A stretch of DNA of 64,000 nucleotides from Hyposmocoma kahamanoa (Eukaryota; Arthropoda; Insecta; Lepidoptera; Cosmopterigidae). Position numbers and translations under genes: made by a program. Under the pieces are notes generated by a model. The model saw only the letters and a program-made list of their open reading frames with translations. It was not told the DNA's origin and did not search any database. The stretch covers positions 2,722,359 through 2,786,358 of the forward strand of contig NW_020653855.1 of assembly GCF_003589595.1 (NCBI RefSeq), in the 5' to 3' direction. Each line of letters begins with the position of its first letter. The stretch's first letter is position 1. Of this stretch, positions 11,362 to 21,424 are shown one piece after another.

Positions 11362-11500
11362 GAACATAGAAGGCTGTTACGGTATCCGTTATCCACTCAG
11401 CTTATTGTCGTCTCACCGAAAGCGCTACGTCGCTTATTCTCAGTGGATCCGGGAACAGAAATATACGTGACACGAAACATAGCAGATGCGTACCTAGATT
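11362..11500 (+). repeat. unclassified repeat, pairs with 50133
   Basis: Shares with 50133-50262 a block containing CGCTACG, ATTCTCAGTGGATCCGGGAA, CACGAAACATAGCAGATGCG and a final TAC. The two copies are diverged but colinear. No family recognised. Confidence 0.6.
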
Positions 11501-12217
11501 ACATTGTCATAAGCACTTTTTCGATATAATTAATTTAATTGAAAAACATGTACCCACCCTAATGAACCTACCCTTATTTAAAAACCTAAAAATATTGTCC
11601 ATTCTTTCCTTATATATATTCGAGAAATCTATTTTTGTCAAAAAACATATTATTTATTTACATTAAAAAAATGTTCCTTTTTTAACCCGACATCCCTATC
11701 GTTTGGCCCGACATGCACACTAATACATGTTTCCAAAGGAATTGCTATAACACGTGCATAAATTTATATAATGTATTATCTGACGATATAAAAATGTTAC
11801 CTACGTCTAGATTTAACAAAATACTCTTTGAATTGCTTGTGACAAATTTGTTTTTTATAATATAAATGAGTTTTTGACGTTTAAGTTTTGAAGGCTGCGA
11901 CCCTCTACATATTTATTACTTTGGCATCCCTTCCTCTGTTCTATTAAATCATAATTTTTCTTTATTTATATTATTCAATAATTAAAAATTATTACATAAT
12001 GTAATACGGTATGATTTTAATTTTATAATGTAATATGACTTTAAGAATAAATGCGAATAATGTATAATATTTGCTAATATTATTTTGTATGCCAGTTACT
12101 GGCGCAACACGCTGAACTATGTATACATTTATCTCTCTGAATAGAATTATAAATAAAGTAACTAGTGTGACAATTCTCATTTAGATAATTTTTTTAACCA
12201 TGTGTTTGTAATACAAC
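11501..12217. other. unassigned AT-rich DNA
   Basis: Very AT-rich, with no convincing frame or repeat. A 62-codon minus frame at 11992-12180 is hydrophobic only because of the base composition. Confidence 0.45.
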
Positions 12218-12570
12218 TGTTACGGACGGCCGTACGCGTCTGGCCGGCAGCTAGAATTGAGAGAAGAATGAATAATTCAGGAGCTCTGATTGGTCGAGGG
12301 GCGTAGCGACCAATTGATAGGACCGGTACGGTGTGGGAGACACCGTACCGGTATCGGTATAAGCGGATATTGGTATTTGGGTTCTTTCGCTTTTGTTTAG
12401 CTTCATTCGCATTCTTGCGCTCTTATTAGTAAGACGTGTTCATGTTGTAAGTCAGATCGACATAAGTTTTTTATATGAATATACAGTCCACTTCACAAGA
12501 TTAAGGAGTTTCATTTGAGGAAGGATATCGAAGACGGTTCCCCGACAGATTACGGATCGGCGCCGTTATT
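12218..12570 (+). mobile_element. possible solo LTR
   Basis: A GC-richer island beginning TGTTACGGACGGCCG, as many insect Gypsy-type LTRs do. It contains two strong inverted repeats (ATTGGTCG...CGACCAAT at 12289-12314 and 13-bp arms at 12322-12334/12340-12352). A TATA-like GTATAAGC lies near 12357 with a TCATTC start-like motif about 40 bases later. A TCGGCGCC near 12568 resembles a primer-binding site. No second LTR, internal region or clear target duplication is present, so this is tentative. Confidence 0.35.
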
Positions 12571-12921
12571 CTTTAACTACTATATTAATAAAGACAATTA
12601 TAAAACCAGACAAAACTTATCAAAATTTAAATACCTCCAGATTCCCTTCTCTACTGCGTAGTAACCAGATAGTCATTTGTGCCTTTGACGTTCATCCAAA
12701 AGCTCTCATGCTTTTGTTAATTCTGCTCACAGATCCTATCTTCATTCAAAATACCTAAAGCTTAGCTCTAAAAACTTTTTTGACTAAGAACCATGGCGTG
12801 GTTTTTAGGCGCAGACGCGCGTTTACGATGCGGCTGAATTTGTGAACATTCGCAAAACTTTACTGTTATGCTGGGGCCGCACTTGCGTCTATCGTCACGA
12901 ATCAATGCCCGCCGAAGATTC

Positions 12922-13075
12922 ATTCGACGCTGGAAAGGTCAAATGTGTAACGTGCGTTGGGAAAATATTACACTCGAGCGATTTAAAGTCATTTTTTCAA
13001 GGAAAAAAATAAATCTGGAAAAAAAAAAGTTATATGGGAAATTAGAAAGTGTCAGCTTTTCTATATAAAAAATAA
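12922..13075 (+). mobile_element. M4 MITE, left half
   Basis: TCGACGCTGGAAAGGTCAAA, then AACGTGCGTTGGGAAAATAT and GAGCGATTTAAAGT, align with the left arm of the M4 element at 39617. The right arm is absent; an S2 copy follows. Confidence 0.6.
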
Positions 13076-13159
13076 AATTATATTTATGATAATGTGGACT
13101 GATGACCTGGTGAAGATTGCAAGACCTATCGTTGCGGCATTTTTTTTTTTTAATTTTTT

Positions 13160-13463
13160 ATTTATAATATCAAGTGACGGGACGAACATGTCATGCGCCT
13201 GATGGTAAGAGACACGCCTGTCCATAACAGTTGCAGTGCCACTCAGAGCTTTAAATCGCAAAAATTTCGGGGACGCTGCCACTCCCTAAATCACCCTGAA
13301 ACATAAGTTGAAAAGTCCCATGTGCCTGTAATTTCACCAGAACCCTTACCCTTCAAAACTCGAACACAGTAATGCTAATATTAATACTTGGCGACCGAAA
13401 TAGGTAAGGTTGTAGACTTCCTTGGACGAGCTCTTTCACGAGGATCTCTTCTGCTATTAGGCG
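13160..13463 (-). mobile_element. S2 retroposon, near full length
   Basis: On the plus strand it runs from TATCAAGTGACGGGACGAAC to AGGATCTCTTCTGCTATTAG, that is, from the 3' end to the 5' end of S2. Confidence 0.85.
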
Positions 13464-13530
13464 TTCTTTGGGGAAGGCCTATGTTCAGCAGTGGATGTCT
13501 TTAGCCTGAAATTATGTGATGATGATTCTT
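13464..13530 (+). mobile_element. RTE-type LINE 3' end
   Basis: GGGGAAGGCCTATGTTCAGC, AGTGGATG, then TAGCCTGAAATTATGTGATGATGAT. The last codons of RTE-clade proteins followed by a TGA-type short repeat give this pattern; the in-frame minus copy at 29576 has the related GAGGCCTTTGCCCAGC. Only the extreme 3' end is present, abutting S2. Confidence 0.55.
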
Positions 13531-14021
13531 ATACATGCCATGACAATCCGCCAAGAGTCGCTGCAGCTTGAGAATCTTCGGTACTTTTCCTTAATCGAAA
13601 TTCGTAATTAACTGTTTGTTTATATTACCACTTTACTGGAACACCCTGCATATATGAGATATTCTACGGAGGTGTGTTAATATGTTACTTAGGAATGCAT
13701 ACAATGTCATGGACGTACATACCAAACTAATGTACGACGTAGCAATATTATCAATAGAGTTGAAGCCTTCCGAATTCCATAACTGGCGACTGGCTTTAGG
13801 CGAAAACGAAATCTATTAATAATACATTACAGTAAGATTCTTAGAAGTGATATAGATAGCCCAATAGTACTTCAATTTATTTGTTTGTTTGTGCCTCAAA
13901 TTATACGCACGCAATTACGTGTTCGGCGCAGACTACAGTTGTTTGCGTCCCTGGACGGTGTCCGCACGAACCACGCTCTTTTTTTTTGTGAAAATCATTT
14001 GCTTATATGTTTTTTTTTAAT

Positions 14022-14296
14022 AAAAAAAACCAACCTCAAAAATTCGTGGAATTACATCTATTTGCTAAGTTTTATTGAAATCGTTTACCGGAAACTGCGC
14101 GGAACAGGATTCGTGCCCTGATTTGCCACTATTAGAGGTGGAATATTTTCTTCAAATTTAAATGGGACCAATATTGAGGTAACCTCTTTCCAACAATAAA
14201 GAATCATCAAAATTAGTTCACAAATGCCGCGTTACATACACACAAAAAAAATACAGACGAATTGAGAACCTCCTCCTTTTTCGAAGTCGGTTAAAA
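14022..14296 (-). mobile_element. M1 MITE
   Basis: Ends are AACCAACCTCAAAA at left and TTTTTCGAAGTCGGTT at right, inverted relative to each other. Between them are TACATCTATTTGC, GCCACTATTAGAGGTGGAAT and AGAACCTCCTCC. Confidence 0.85.
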
Positions 14297-14331
14297 ATAT
14301 GATTTTGATAACTATAAAGATAACCCTGAAG

Positions 14332-14704
14332 CATCGAGTATGTAACCAGAAATAGAGACGAAATAAAGGCCATGTATTCCTGGAAACACATTAGATATAC
14401 AGTTCTTATAAATATCAACTCTCGTTTACACTGAAATATAGACAGGCCAACTACTGACCTGAGTGGACGTCTCCGTATATTCCAAAAAATATTCTATATT
14501 TATAGTAATAAAGATAATATCTGTAACAATGCACTGCTGTTCTATTCGGTGGTGTGGGAAAAACAGCAAAGCATCTAATTACAAAACAAACTGAATCACA
14601 TTTCATCGGTAATTAAAGTCAGTAGTCACAGTAATGATATGGCAGAATAGTTTTCAAACAAATTAAATGACATTTCGTCTCTATTTCTGGTTATATACTC
14701 GATG
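14332..14704. mobile_element. M2 hAT-like MITE (373 bp)
   Basis: The 33-bp terminal inverted repeats differ at one position (CATCGAGTATGTAACCAG at left; CTGGTTATATACTCGATG at right). Flanks CCCTGAAG (14324-14331) and CCCTTAAG (14705-14712) form an 8-bp target duplication with one change, the hAT signature. No coding sequence: a non-autonomous derivative. Confidence 0.85.
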
Positions 14705-15010
14705 CCCTTAAGGTAATAACTACCGCTTTCATTCCGGAATCTATCGACCTGGAAAACTTCCAGAATCTCGATTATTGAAACTATAAACAGTGTAAAAAAA
14801 ATCTAAACTGTGTTACTTTTTTATGCTTACATGGACATGGCAGCACTATAGATAGATTTTGTATAATCTGTGACGATTGAAGGACTATAGTGTGCTATCT
14901 ATCTGAACCTACAACGCCATTTCTTTCTTACTTACTTATTGTAATACATAAATAATTTTTGATTATGTAATTTTCTTTAATAATAATATTTTTCATTTTT
15001 TTTAAATAAT

Positions 15011-15180
15011 AACGCACACACTCAACAACTGTTGCTATGGAACACATAACCACAAATTACACCCAAACTCACGAGAGAAATAAATGTAGGCCATATATAA
15101 ATATTTATCCTGACTCGGGAATCGAACTTAGGACCTCTGCGTGGCAGTCCTGAATGGTAACCGTTAGGCAACGGAAGCAG
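15011..15180 (-). mobile_element. S1 SINE with internal deletion
   Basis: Head on the minus strand (CTGCTTCCGTTGCCTAACGG) with a decayed B box. The block between CTCAACA and TGGAACACATAACCAC is shortened. Confidence 0.8.
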
Positions 15181-15339
15181 TTATAATTGTTTATTTTCAG
15201 GCAAAAGTTCCATTTTACATATACAATATGACATATGTAACAATAATGAGAATGAACTAGATTAAAATGTAGGAGTAAAATAAAGATTAGAATAAAATAA
15301 AATAGTAAGATATGACCCACACAGGTCTTCGTCTAATCT

Positions 15340-15596
15340 ATTTCCTGTATGCGTCGTGGTGGATGGAACTCCAGTACTTAAAAATTGGACCAGACATATC
15401 AGCGGAAATAGCTCTCAGTATGCCGTTATCAGAATAACTCAATCCGTCACAAAAGGAAGCAATACGAGCCCTGAGTACCTACAGCAAAGAAGTCAGGTAA
15501 TCCCTCCTCGGCGAACATGTTGGATGCACTACACTGGCTTGGGTAACTTTACAAGAATGCCGAAAGCGACATTGTATTGCACTCCTAGAGTACAGA
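15340..15596 (-). pseudogene. non-LTR reverse transcriptase C-terminal relic (Jockey/CR1-like)
   Basis: Reading the minus strand in two frames gives motifs typical of the region behind the polymerase domain of Jockey/CR1-like LINEs: a CSASNMFAEEGLPDFFAV block (with LVKLP just upstream in another frame) and then ILRAISADMSGPIFKYW. The frame changes at least twice, so it is non-functional. No catalytic FADD region is present and M3 sits immediately beside it. Clade assignment is tentative. Confidence 0.65.
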
Positions 15597-15761
15597 GGGT
15601 CGTATTCTAGAACTCTACTCAATGTTCAAGTCAGGATTTGAGTATGGTTTAAAACACTCGAAATCATACTCAAGTCCCTGCCATTAGGGTCGTATTTCCA
15701 GTGCGTGTGTTGCCAGTGCAATCCTGACTTGAGTATTGAATAGAGTTCTTGAATACGACCC
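15597..15761. mobile_element. M3 MITE, complete (165 bp)
   Basis: Exactly the same length as the copy at 9842, with GGGTCGTATTCTAGAACTC and GAATACGACCC ends. The flanks AGA and TTA do not match, so any 3-bp duplication has decayed. Confidence 0.85.
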
Positions 15762-16306
15762 TTAGGCTCGCTCTTTTAAAGTTAACCTACAATTGGCAGG
15801 TGTAAAAGCACTGGCAATAAGCCTGGAATAGAGAGTTAACTTCATCTCTTTACTACATTTCGCGAATCTTCTGGTAAGCATGTTACTTCGAATCGAGTAG
15901 CCCTCCTCTATCTATGTCGCTGTCCTTAATGAAGAACTTGATTAAAATATCTTGTTTTGTTCGTCTAATGAGTATGGAAATCTACTTTAAAATAGTATCG
16001 CAAGTCTCGTTTTTTCCGGGATTTTTGAAACAGCACCAAGTCTCGATTTTTTCCGGTACGCGGAAAGCGGCAGCGAAACTGAAATCCCTGGTGGTAACGC
16101 GTCAACTTTGCTGACAGAAGTTATTATTATTGTGTATTTATCATATAACGTACATCTTATTGCCCGCAGAAAAACAAATATAGTAGAAGTGGTTGTTTGC
16201 ATCCAACGCGTGCCAACTATAGGTCTCGAAAGACCTATATGCGTTCAGTCCGCCATTTTCGCTTTGTATGGTATGGTTGTGTCATTTTTTCGTGCAAATT
16301 CTCTAA

Positions 16307-16411
16307 AATCCTAGAAAGGCATATTGTGCTGTTCTGGAGTGCAAAAGTGATAGCCGTACCAAAAATATTACCCGTGGTGGTATTTCATATCATCGGAAAG
16401 TCTTAGTTTAA
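16307..16411 (+). pseudogene. THAP-like zinc-finger fragment
   Basis: A 34-codon open stretch reads YCAVLECKSD then GGISYHRK, the C-x4-C start and G-x-x-x-HR turn that open a THAP zinc finger (full signature C-x2-4-C-x35-53-C-x2-H). Cysteines are encoded at 16325-16327 and 16340-16342, and the histidine at 16391-16393. The distal C-x2-H half is missing, no ATG precedes it and a stop follows within four codons of the HR pair. It may be an isolated exon (TCTCTAAAATCCTAG upstream could be an acceptor) or a P-element-like transposase scrap. Confidence 0.45.
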
Positions 16412-16929
16412 TAAATGTTACATTATCTGCTTATCGAATATATTTATTTGTTTTTGTTAAAAGAAACGTAAGTATAGCTTATACCCATGGTATGTATGCG
16501 ACCATAGGTCGCTTCTTGTTTAGAGAACTAAATTAACAACTAAATTTCGTCGTCGTTCAGCAATTAACCGCTAGATGGCAGCACATAGATTGAAATTTCA
16601 ATATAATATCAAAACGTCGTAACTTGTAATATTAGTTATTGACGGTATTGAACTTTCAACGATATGCCATTACGGCAAAGTTTAGACACAGACACAACAA
16701 TCCAGAATTTGTTATTTGTTTTTAAATTTGAATCTAGGTCCAATTAATATCAAGATTTTATAGTTTCAAATTAAAAATGTGTGAGTTTTGGCGACATCGG
16801 TTCTGATAGTATTCGAGGCATAAGGCATTTCTATTGTTTTTTTCTTCTGTGGTATTGCCTATATAATTCGATTTCCTTCGGCTTGTCTGTAATTTAATAC
16901 GCATACATATAAGCCAAACATGCCATGTA

Positions 16930-17190
16930 CAGTGAGTGCCTTCGCTCCGATATACGATTTTGTACCAGTTGCAGTGAAGACTGCGGGGACTTGGAGTGCG
17001 GAGGCCAAAGGAATTTATCAGGGAATTGAGTCATCGGTTTAGAGATAGGGGTTGTGAGCCGCGCTCTGGATCTTACCGGTGCGACAAATTGGCCAATGGC
17101 CAACAGACATTCAGCGCGGTGCTGCCAGAGTTATTGGGATGTTTGAACCAGCTACAATTCAGAGCGATCTTTTTTAATTATTTTAATTAA
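16930..17190 (+). pseudogene. LINE C-terminal relic
   Basis: One frame gives FVPVAVKTAGTWSAEAKG, and a second, after a shift near 17010, gives ELSHRF, EPRSGSY and then LQFRAIFF. Together these match the conserved tail found after the reverse transcriptase in many non-LTR elements (normally an FVPVAVETAG block followed by a TGDPRSG-type block). Frameshifted and truncated. An S1 body follows directly. Confidence 0.55.
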
Positions 17191-17200
17191 TTTTAGGTTT

Positions 17201-17305
17201 TAACGCACATACTCATAGCCCCGCACTAGGGAAACCCTGTGTCGTGGGTACCATGGGCAACCACACATTACACCCAAACTCACGAGATAAATAAATATAG
17301 GCCAG
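17201..17305 (-). mobile_element. S1 SINE 3' part
   Basis: GCACATACTCATAGCCCCGC through CCAAACTCACGAGATAAATA. The head is missing. Confidence 0.75.
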
Positions 17306-17316
17306 ACCAGCATGGT

Positions 17317-17490
17317 ACACATGGGAAATGAAACAATTTTTTCGCACCTAAATCGCGTATAATTGTTTTTTTCAAACAAAGCAATGGGCCCTTTACAAGT
17401 CCCATGGTCTTGGCTGACTGATACGATAAAGTCATCAACCAGTTACGTCTAATATTAATGCAACAACCCTATTTTTTACTAAATCACGAG
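17317..17490 (-). repeat. P1 repeat, core damaged
   Basis: Minus-strand P1 with GGAAATGAAACAATTTTTTC, then CCTAAATCGCGTATAATTG, GGGCCCTTTACAAGTCCCAT and TTACGTCTAATATTAATGCA. The GACGTTTC core is replaced by GCAAT, so the hammerhead-like fold is broken. Confidence 0.75.
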
Positions 17491-17829
17491 GTTCATCCAG
17501 AAAATAACTTCCGTTTTGGTCTGTAGGTAGCTAAAAGGTTTTTTCCAAATTTGGTAAAATTGTACGAAAGAGGGGAACATTGTGAACAGAATGAGAGGAC
17601 AAGGGCCGCAGTAGCCCTAAAAACACCGTCACAGCAAGCCGTTGAACTGGAGCCCTCAACTGTTCTATCTCGAGTTCTTATACACGGAGTGATTCAATTT
17701 CTTCGTCTTTTGCCTGTAGGAGAAACAATTAACGCCTCCCTGTAATGTAATACCCTAAAGAAGCTTCGTTGGGCTAACAAAAAACAAGAGAAGCTGAATT
17801 TTGACCTCTTGTGTGTGCCTTCTCCACGA

Positions 17830-18346
17830 TATCGAGTACATAACCAGAAGTAGAGACGAAATAAGGGCCACCACCCTTGGCAACTCATCTGGCAAATGGG
17901 CCTTAAATTATTTTTAAATATCAACTCTCGTTTGCGCTGAAATCACAAATTAGAAAGCTGGAATAGTACAGCGCCAACAACTGACTCGTGTGTACGTCTC
18001 CGTATATTCCAAAAATATTGTGTTTTTATTGTAATAAAGATGATATCTCTAACCGTTCCATTCAGTGGCATGAGACAGGAACAGCAAAACATCTAATTAC
18101 AAAACAAACGGAATCACATTTCATCGATAATTAAATAATAAATAATGTAATTTTTCCGGTCAAAGGTAATTTTTCCGGTGTAAAGTTTGCCGGTCGATTT
18201 CAAGTGAAACGATTGACGACACCCGTCAATTGTTTCGAATTCGGAATAGTAAATCGGAGTGCTGTTGTCACTGTAATGGTTTGGCAGAATAGTTTTCAAA
18301 CAAATTAAATGGCATTTCGTTTCTATTTCTGGTTATATACTCGATG
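17830..18346. mobile_element. M2 hAT-like MITE (about 517 bp)
   Basis: Longer M2 member with TATCGAGTACATAACCAG and CTGGTTATATACTCGATG ends. The flanks CTCCACGA and GACCACGA agree at six of eight positions. Internal TTTTTCCGGT repeats near 18150-18185 account for part of the extra length. Confidence 0.8.
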
Positions 18347-18449
18347 GACCACGACAACGCATAGCTCACGTCGCTGGTTCCATACGGAACTTTTGAATCA
18401 GTTCGGTTAGAATGTTCTAATCTATCCACCTTACCATCTCCTATGACTT

Positions 18450-18995
18450 TACTGCTATCCTATAACATTATCATCTCAGTTATCCGTATCCATTAGAGAT
18501 GGGAAAAACTGCTTATTTTTTAAACGTTAATAAGTGCATTAAAAAAAATCTTGCTTTTTAAACGCTTTTCATTGACACGCTTTTTAGTTTGCAGCCTACA
18601 AAATCGTTTAGAAAAACATTTAAGCACATAGAAGTGTTAAAAAAAGCATGCAACGTTGTATTGATAGCGAAAAGCAAGAGCAGACCACTGAAGGTTTTAA
18701 GGTAAGCAAGTTTATTTGTAAAACAAGAGTTTTATTTTTATTTATAAAATTAGTACTCACGTTGACGAATTAATTTGTTTAGGAAACATACATGGCGGAA
18801 CTTGAAACATAAGCACGTTGACCAACGCTTACGCTTAAATTGAAAAGCGTGTGTGTTGTGCTTATTTTAAAACGCAAACTTCTAAGTGCTTTTCGTTTAA
18901 ACGCCCATCTCTTGTAACCATTGGACATGTAAAGGGCCTCGTTGATTTGTTTGTAAAAACAAATATACGCAATTTAGATCCGAAAATGTAGTTAC
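18450..18995 (+). repeat. P1 repeat split by a hAT MITE
   Basis: P1 sequence CATCTCAGTTATCCGTATCC ends at 18493 and resumes at 18914 (GTAACCATTGGACATGTAAA, then AACAAATATACGCAATTTAG). The GAAACGTCGG segment is altered to TCGTTGAT. Removing the insert restores P1 colinearity. Confidence 0.7.
18494..18913. mobile_element. hAT-like MITE (420 bp)
   Basis: Ends TAGAGATGGG and CCCATCTCTT are the hAT type. Flanks GTATCCAT (18486-18493) and GTAACCAT (18914-18921) give an 8-bp target duplication with one mismatch. Internal sequence is AT-rich with repeated TTTTAAACGC/GCGTTTAAA motifs and no coding capacity. Confidence 0.8.
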
Positions 18996-19414
18996 ATTGA
19001 TTTAATACTACAATCTTAACATGTTGTTAGTTAATTTTAAACAAACGTAGAGATTGTTGCGCCCAGTAATTGGTTGTACACTTATTTGTTTTTGTTGAAA
19101 ATGATAATGGTGGGCAAATTGTTCGTGCGCGCTATTGTTTTTGCATTTGGAAATAATTGTTTCAATGATGTAATTTTCAGCGTTTCTGTTGTTTATTCAA
19201 GCCGACGAGGAGCTTATGTAATATTAGCGGTAATTAATACGTATACTGTAACCACCGCGTTTGTGCCTTTCCGAGCCGGCTTATCTTTCACAGCCAGAAA
19301 AGGGCAGTGCTTTAACCCATTTCTGCCCAAAATCGTGGGCAGTAACGACGAATATAACGGTTATAACTTTTTGACATACATGTACACAGTTTGTTACTTT
19401 GTTTATTGTTTGTA

Positions 19415-19590
19415 CTGCCACCTTACCTATCACTGCCGCCAAGCAGTAATGTCAGCATTACTGTGTTCCGGTTTTGAAGGATAAGGGTGCTGGTGAAATT
19501 ACAGGCACATGGGACCTATGTCTCAAGTGACGGGCGCAGTGGCAGTGCCCCTGAGATCTTTTTAAATTGTTGTAACTGTTATGAATGCTT
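19415..19590 (+). mobile_element. S2 retroposon, 3' part lost
   Basis: From TACTGCCACCTTACCTATCA to TTGTAACTGTTATGAATGCT. A 136-codon frame at 19074-19484 runs into this repeat and ends inside it. Its last 25 codons are S2 sequence, so I do not call a gene. Confidence 0.8.
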
Positions 19591-19877
19591 GTTGTCTTCG
19601 TGGACAGTCAGTTCGCTGGCCATCCATGGAGGTTAAACGACACAGTTTGTTACAGTTGCTTTAAAAAATTAACATTATAAAATTATGCGACCACGTCATC
19701 AACATTTTCAGTACCATCAAACAATGTCCCAGTTTAAATTTTGCAACTCATGATTAATAGCTTCGTAATTGGCGTGACTAAAATTAAACCCGACGGTAAT
19801 ATTATTCACGCTCAAGTATTTTTAGAAGTTATCAGCACATCTACTCGAAAGATGAAAGCTGTCAACAATGCACAGTA

Positions 19878-19912
19878 GTATAGGTGACACCAGACTCTGG
19901 TGTCACCTATAC
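19878..19912. repeat. perfect 35-bp palindrome
   Basis: Arms of 17 bases starting GTATAGGTGACACCAGA and closing with the exact reverse complement, separated by one base (C at 19895). It would form a hairpin or cruciform. Not part of a recognised element. Confidence 0.95.
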
Positions 19913-19989
19913 AGTGGTTCTGCTAAATACGAACTGGCATATCTAGGATTCATTTGTAAAGCGTGGCAAGAGGCTTATAGGCGACTCGA

Positions 19990-20425
19990 ATTTAGTAGAG
20001 ACGAAGTTGCAAAGCCTTGAACGCCGCCGTAAAGTTGCTTGCTTCTCCAGGATACATCACGGATAGTGTGCGATGAAATTGTAAGCAAATTCCACGTTTC
20101 CCTTCCCACGGACTAGACGTAGCCGTAGGCTGAGGCATCACCCTAATGTGTTTTGGAAGCGATATTTTTGCAACGATATTGTATCCGTAATCTTCCGCGG
20201 AATGCACGAGCATTCTCGAGCATGCGCGAGAATTCCGCGGAAGATTTTGGCTCGTATCTAGTTTGTACGTTACATTCGCTTCCATTCCGTTCCGCCGCAA
20301 TATAAATTGAGCCTTACGCTTCCACCTTTATATGGCTATGGAGTGAAATTCCCTGACTGCAGACTTATACCCTGAACACTGTAACTTGGGCCTTTTAAAG
20401 GTGAGAATGAATAGACATTATTTAG
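19990..20425 (+). pseudogene. LINE C-terminal relic with insertion
   Basis: The first block reads LQSLERRRKV then RIHHG and CAMKL after a frame change, the RxVACLxxxYRIxxGECAxEL segment of Jockey/CR1-type LINEs. The second block, 20325-20425, reads NSLTADLYPEHCNLGLLK and RMNRHYL, the same element's terminus, which recurs on the minus strand at 28121 and 44735. The stretch between, 20165-20290, includes a GC-rich hairpin not present in those copies. Stops and shifts make it non-coding. Confidence 0.65.
20190..20245. repeat. GC-rich inverted repeat inside LINE relic
   Basis: 14-bp perfect arms (ATCTTCCGCGGAAT at 20190-20203; the reverse complement at 20232-20245). The inner bases, GCACGAG and GCGCGAG, extend the stem imperfectly. 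Confidence 0.9.
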
Positions 20426-21218
20426 AATGAAAAAACTGCGGTTTTACAGAGTATACAGAACAGAACGAACCAGAACCAACCCTAATATTTGTTGACGAGT
20501 CATTTTTTAACTTCCCAAAGAAGCTGGCAGTTATAGGAATAAGCACTGTCACAGCACTCTCCCTTAAATACGTAACACATGAAGCTGTTTGAGATACTCA
20601 CGGAGCAAGCGGTACTAACAAGAGAGACGTTGAAAATTGAAATCTTAATTATTTCAATAAAAACGTTCAAAATTTTGATAAGAAAAAAAAACAAAAAATA
20701 AAGCAGTATAAGTCGAACCCTATTCCATATTTAAAATACGTAACACTTTCCCCTGCCTAATAGCTGAAACGTGCCTCCTTGTTTAATTTCAAATATAGAA
20801 CGGTAAAATGGCGGCTTTTTCACAAATCCTCTCCTGTCTTATCCTACGCGCTGGCGCCATCTGTCATCGAGTTTGACAGTTGACAGAGTTTCAAAAATAG
20901 AATGTTTTAAACTAAATTATTAACTGCCACAGTGTACGTAAATATCTCCAGTAATACTACATATATACTAATTGTTTGACTATTAGAAGAAAAGTGTTTT
21001 CTTTCAGCTCGTTTTATGGTCTACTAATGGGAACGGGTCTTCTCCACGGGGAACTACACCATACAAACTAACTAACAGATATTATTTTGGAGTCTTAATA
21101 TCTTTGATGTTTTTAGGCACTTTCGCTGATAGTTTTTGCCTGGATATTAAACAGTAATTACAAAATTTAATAGGAAATGTTTTTTTCAGTGATTTTTCAA
21201 GTGCCTTAAATTGCTTGT
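20426..21218. other. unassigned DNA
   Basis: No recognised repeat. A GGTAAAATGGCGGC patch near 20800 and GCGCTGGCGCCATCTG near 20850 are slightly GC-rich but give no gene evidence. Confidence 0.4.
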
Positions 21219-21265
21219 AAAACAAATATCTATATGGGATTTAGACTCGAAAAATAGTTTAATTT
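21219..21265 (+). repeat. P1 3' fragment
   Basis: GTAAAACAAATATCTATATG, GGATTTAGACTCGAAAAATA and GTTT align with the P1 end (normally ACAAATATACGCGATTTAAA). Confidence 0.5.
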
Positions 21266-21424
21266 CTTCATAAACTTCTTGCTTAAATATATTACTATAA
21301 TATTTAAGCAAGCATTATATATTAGCATTATACCTTTTTCATTTGCTATATACTGAAAGAGGTATAATGTAACTAATTAACATACTTACATTATTGTTTG
21401 TAACTCTGTTTACTATATTTTTTA

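Noticed and set aside
9080..13662. Paired ends of one large element (ACATCCTGTATG / ACACCCTGCATATATGAG)
   Set aside because: The short words are inverted and similar, but the 4.5 kb between them is made of unrelated elements and no longer match extends inward.
19074..19484. 136-codon hydrophobic frame as a membrane protein
   Set aside because: Its last quarter is S2 repeat sequence read in an arbitrary frame, and the hydrophobicity follows from T-rich codons.
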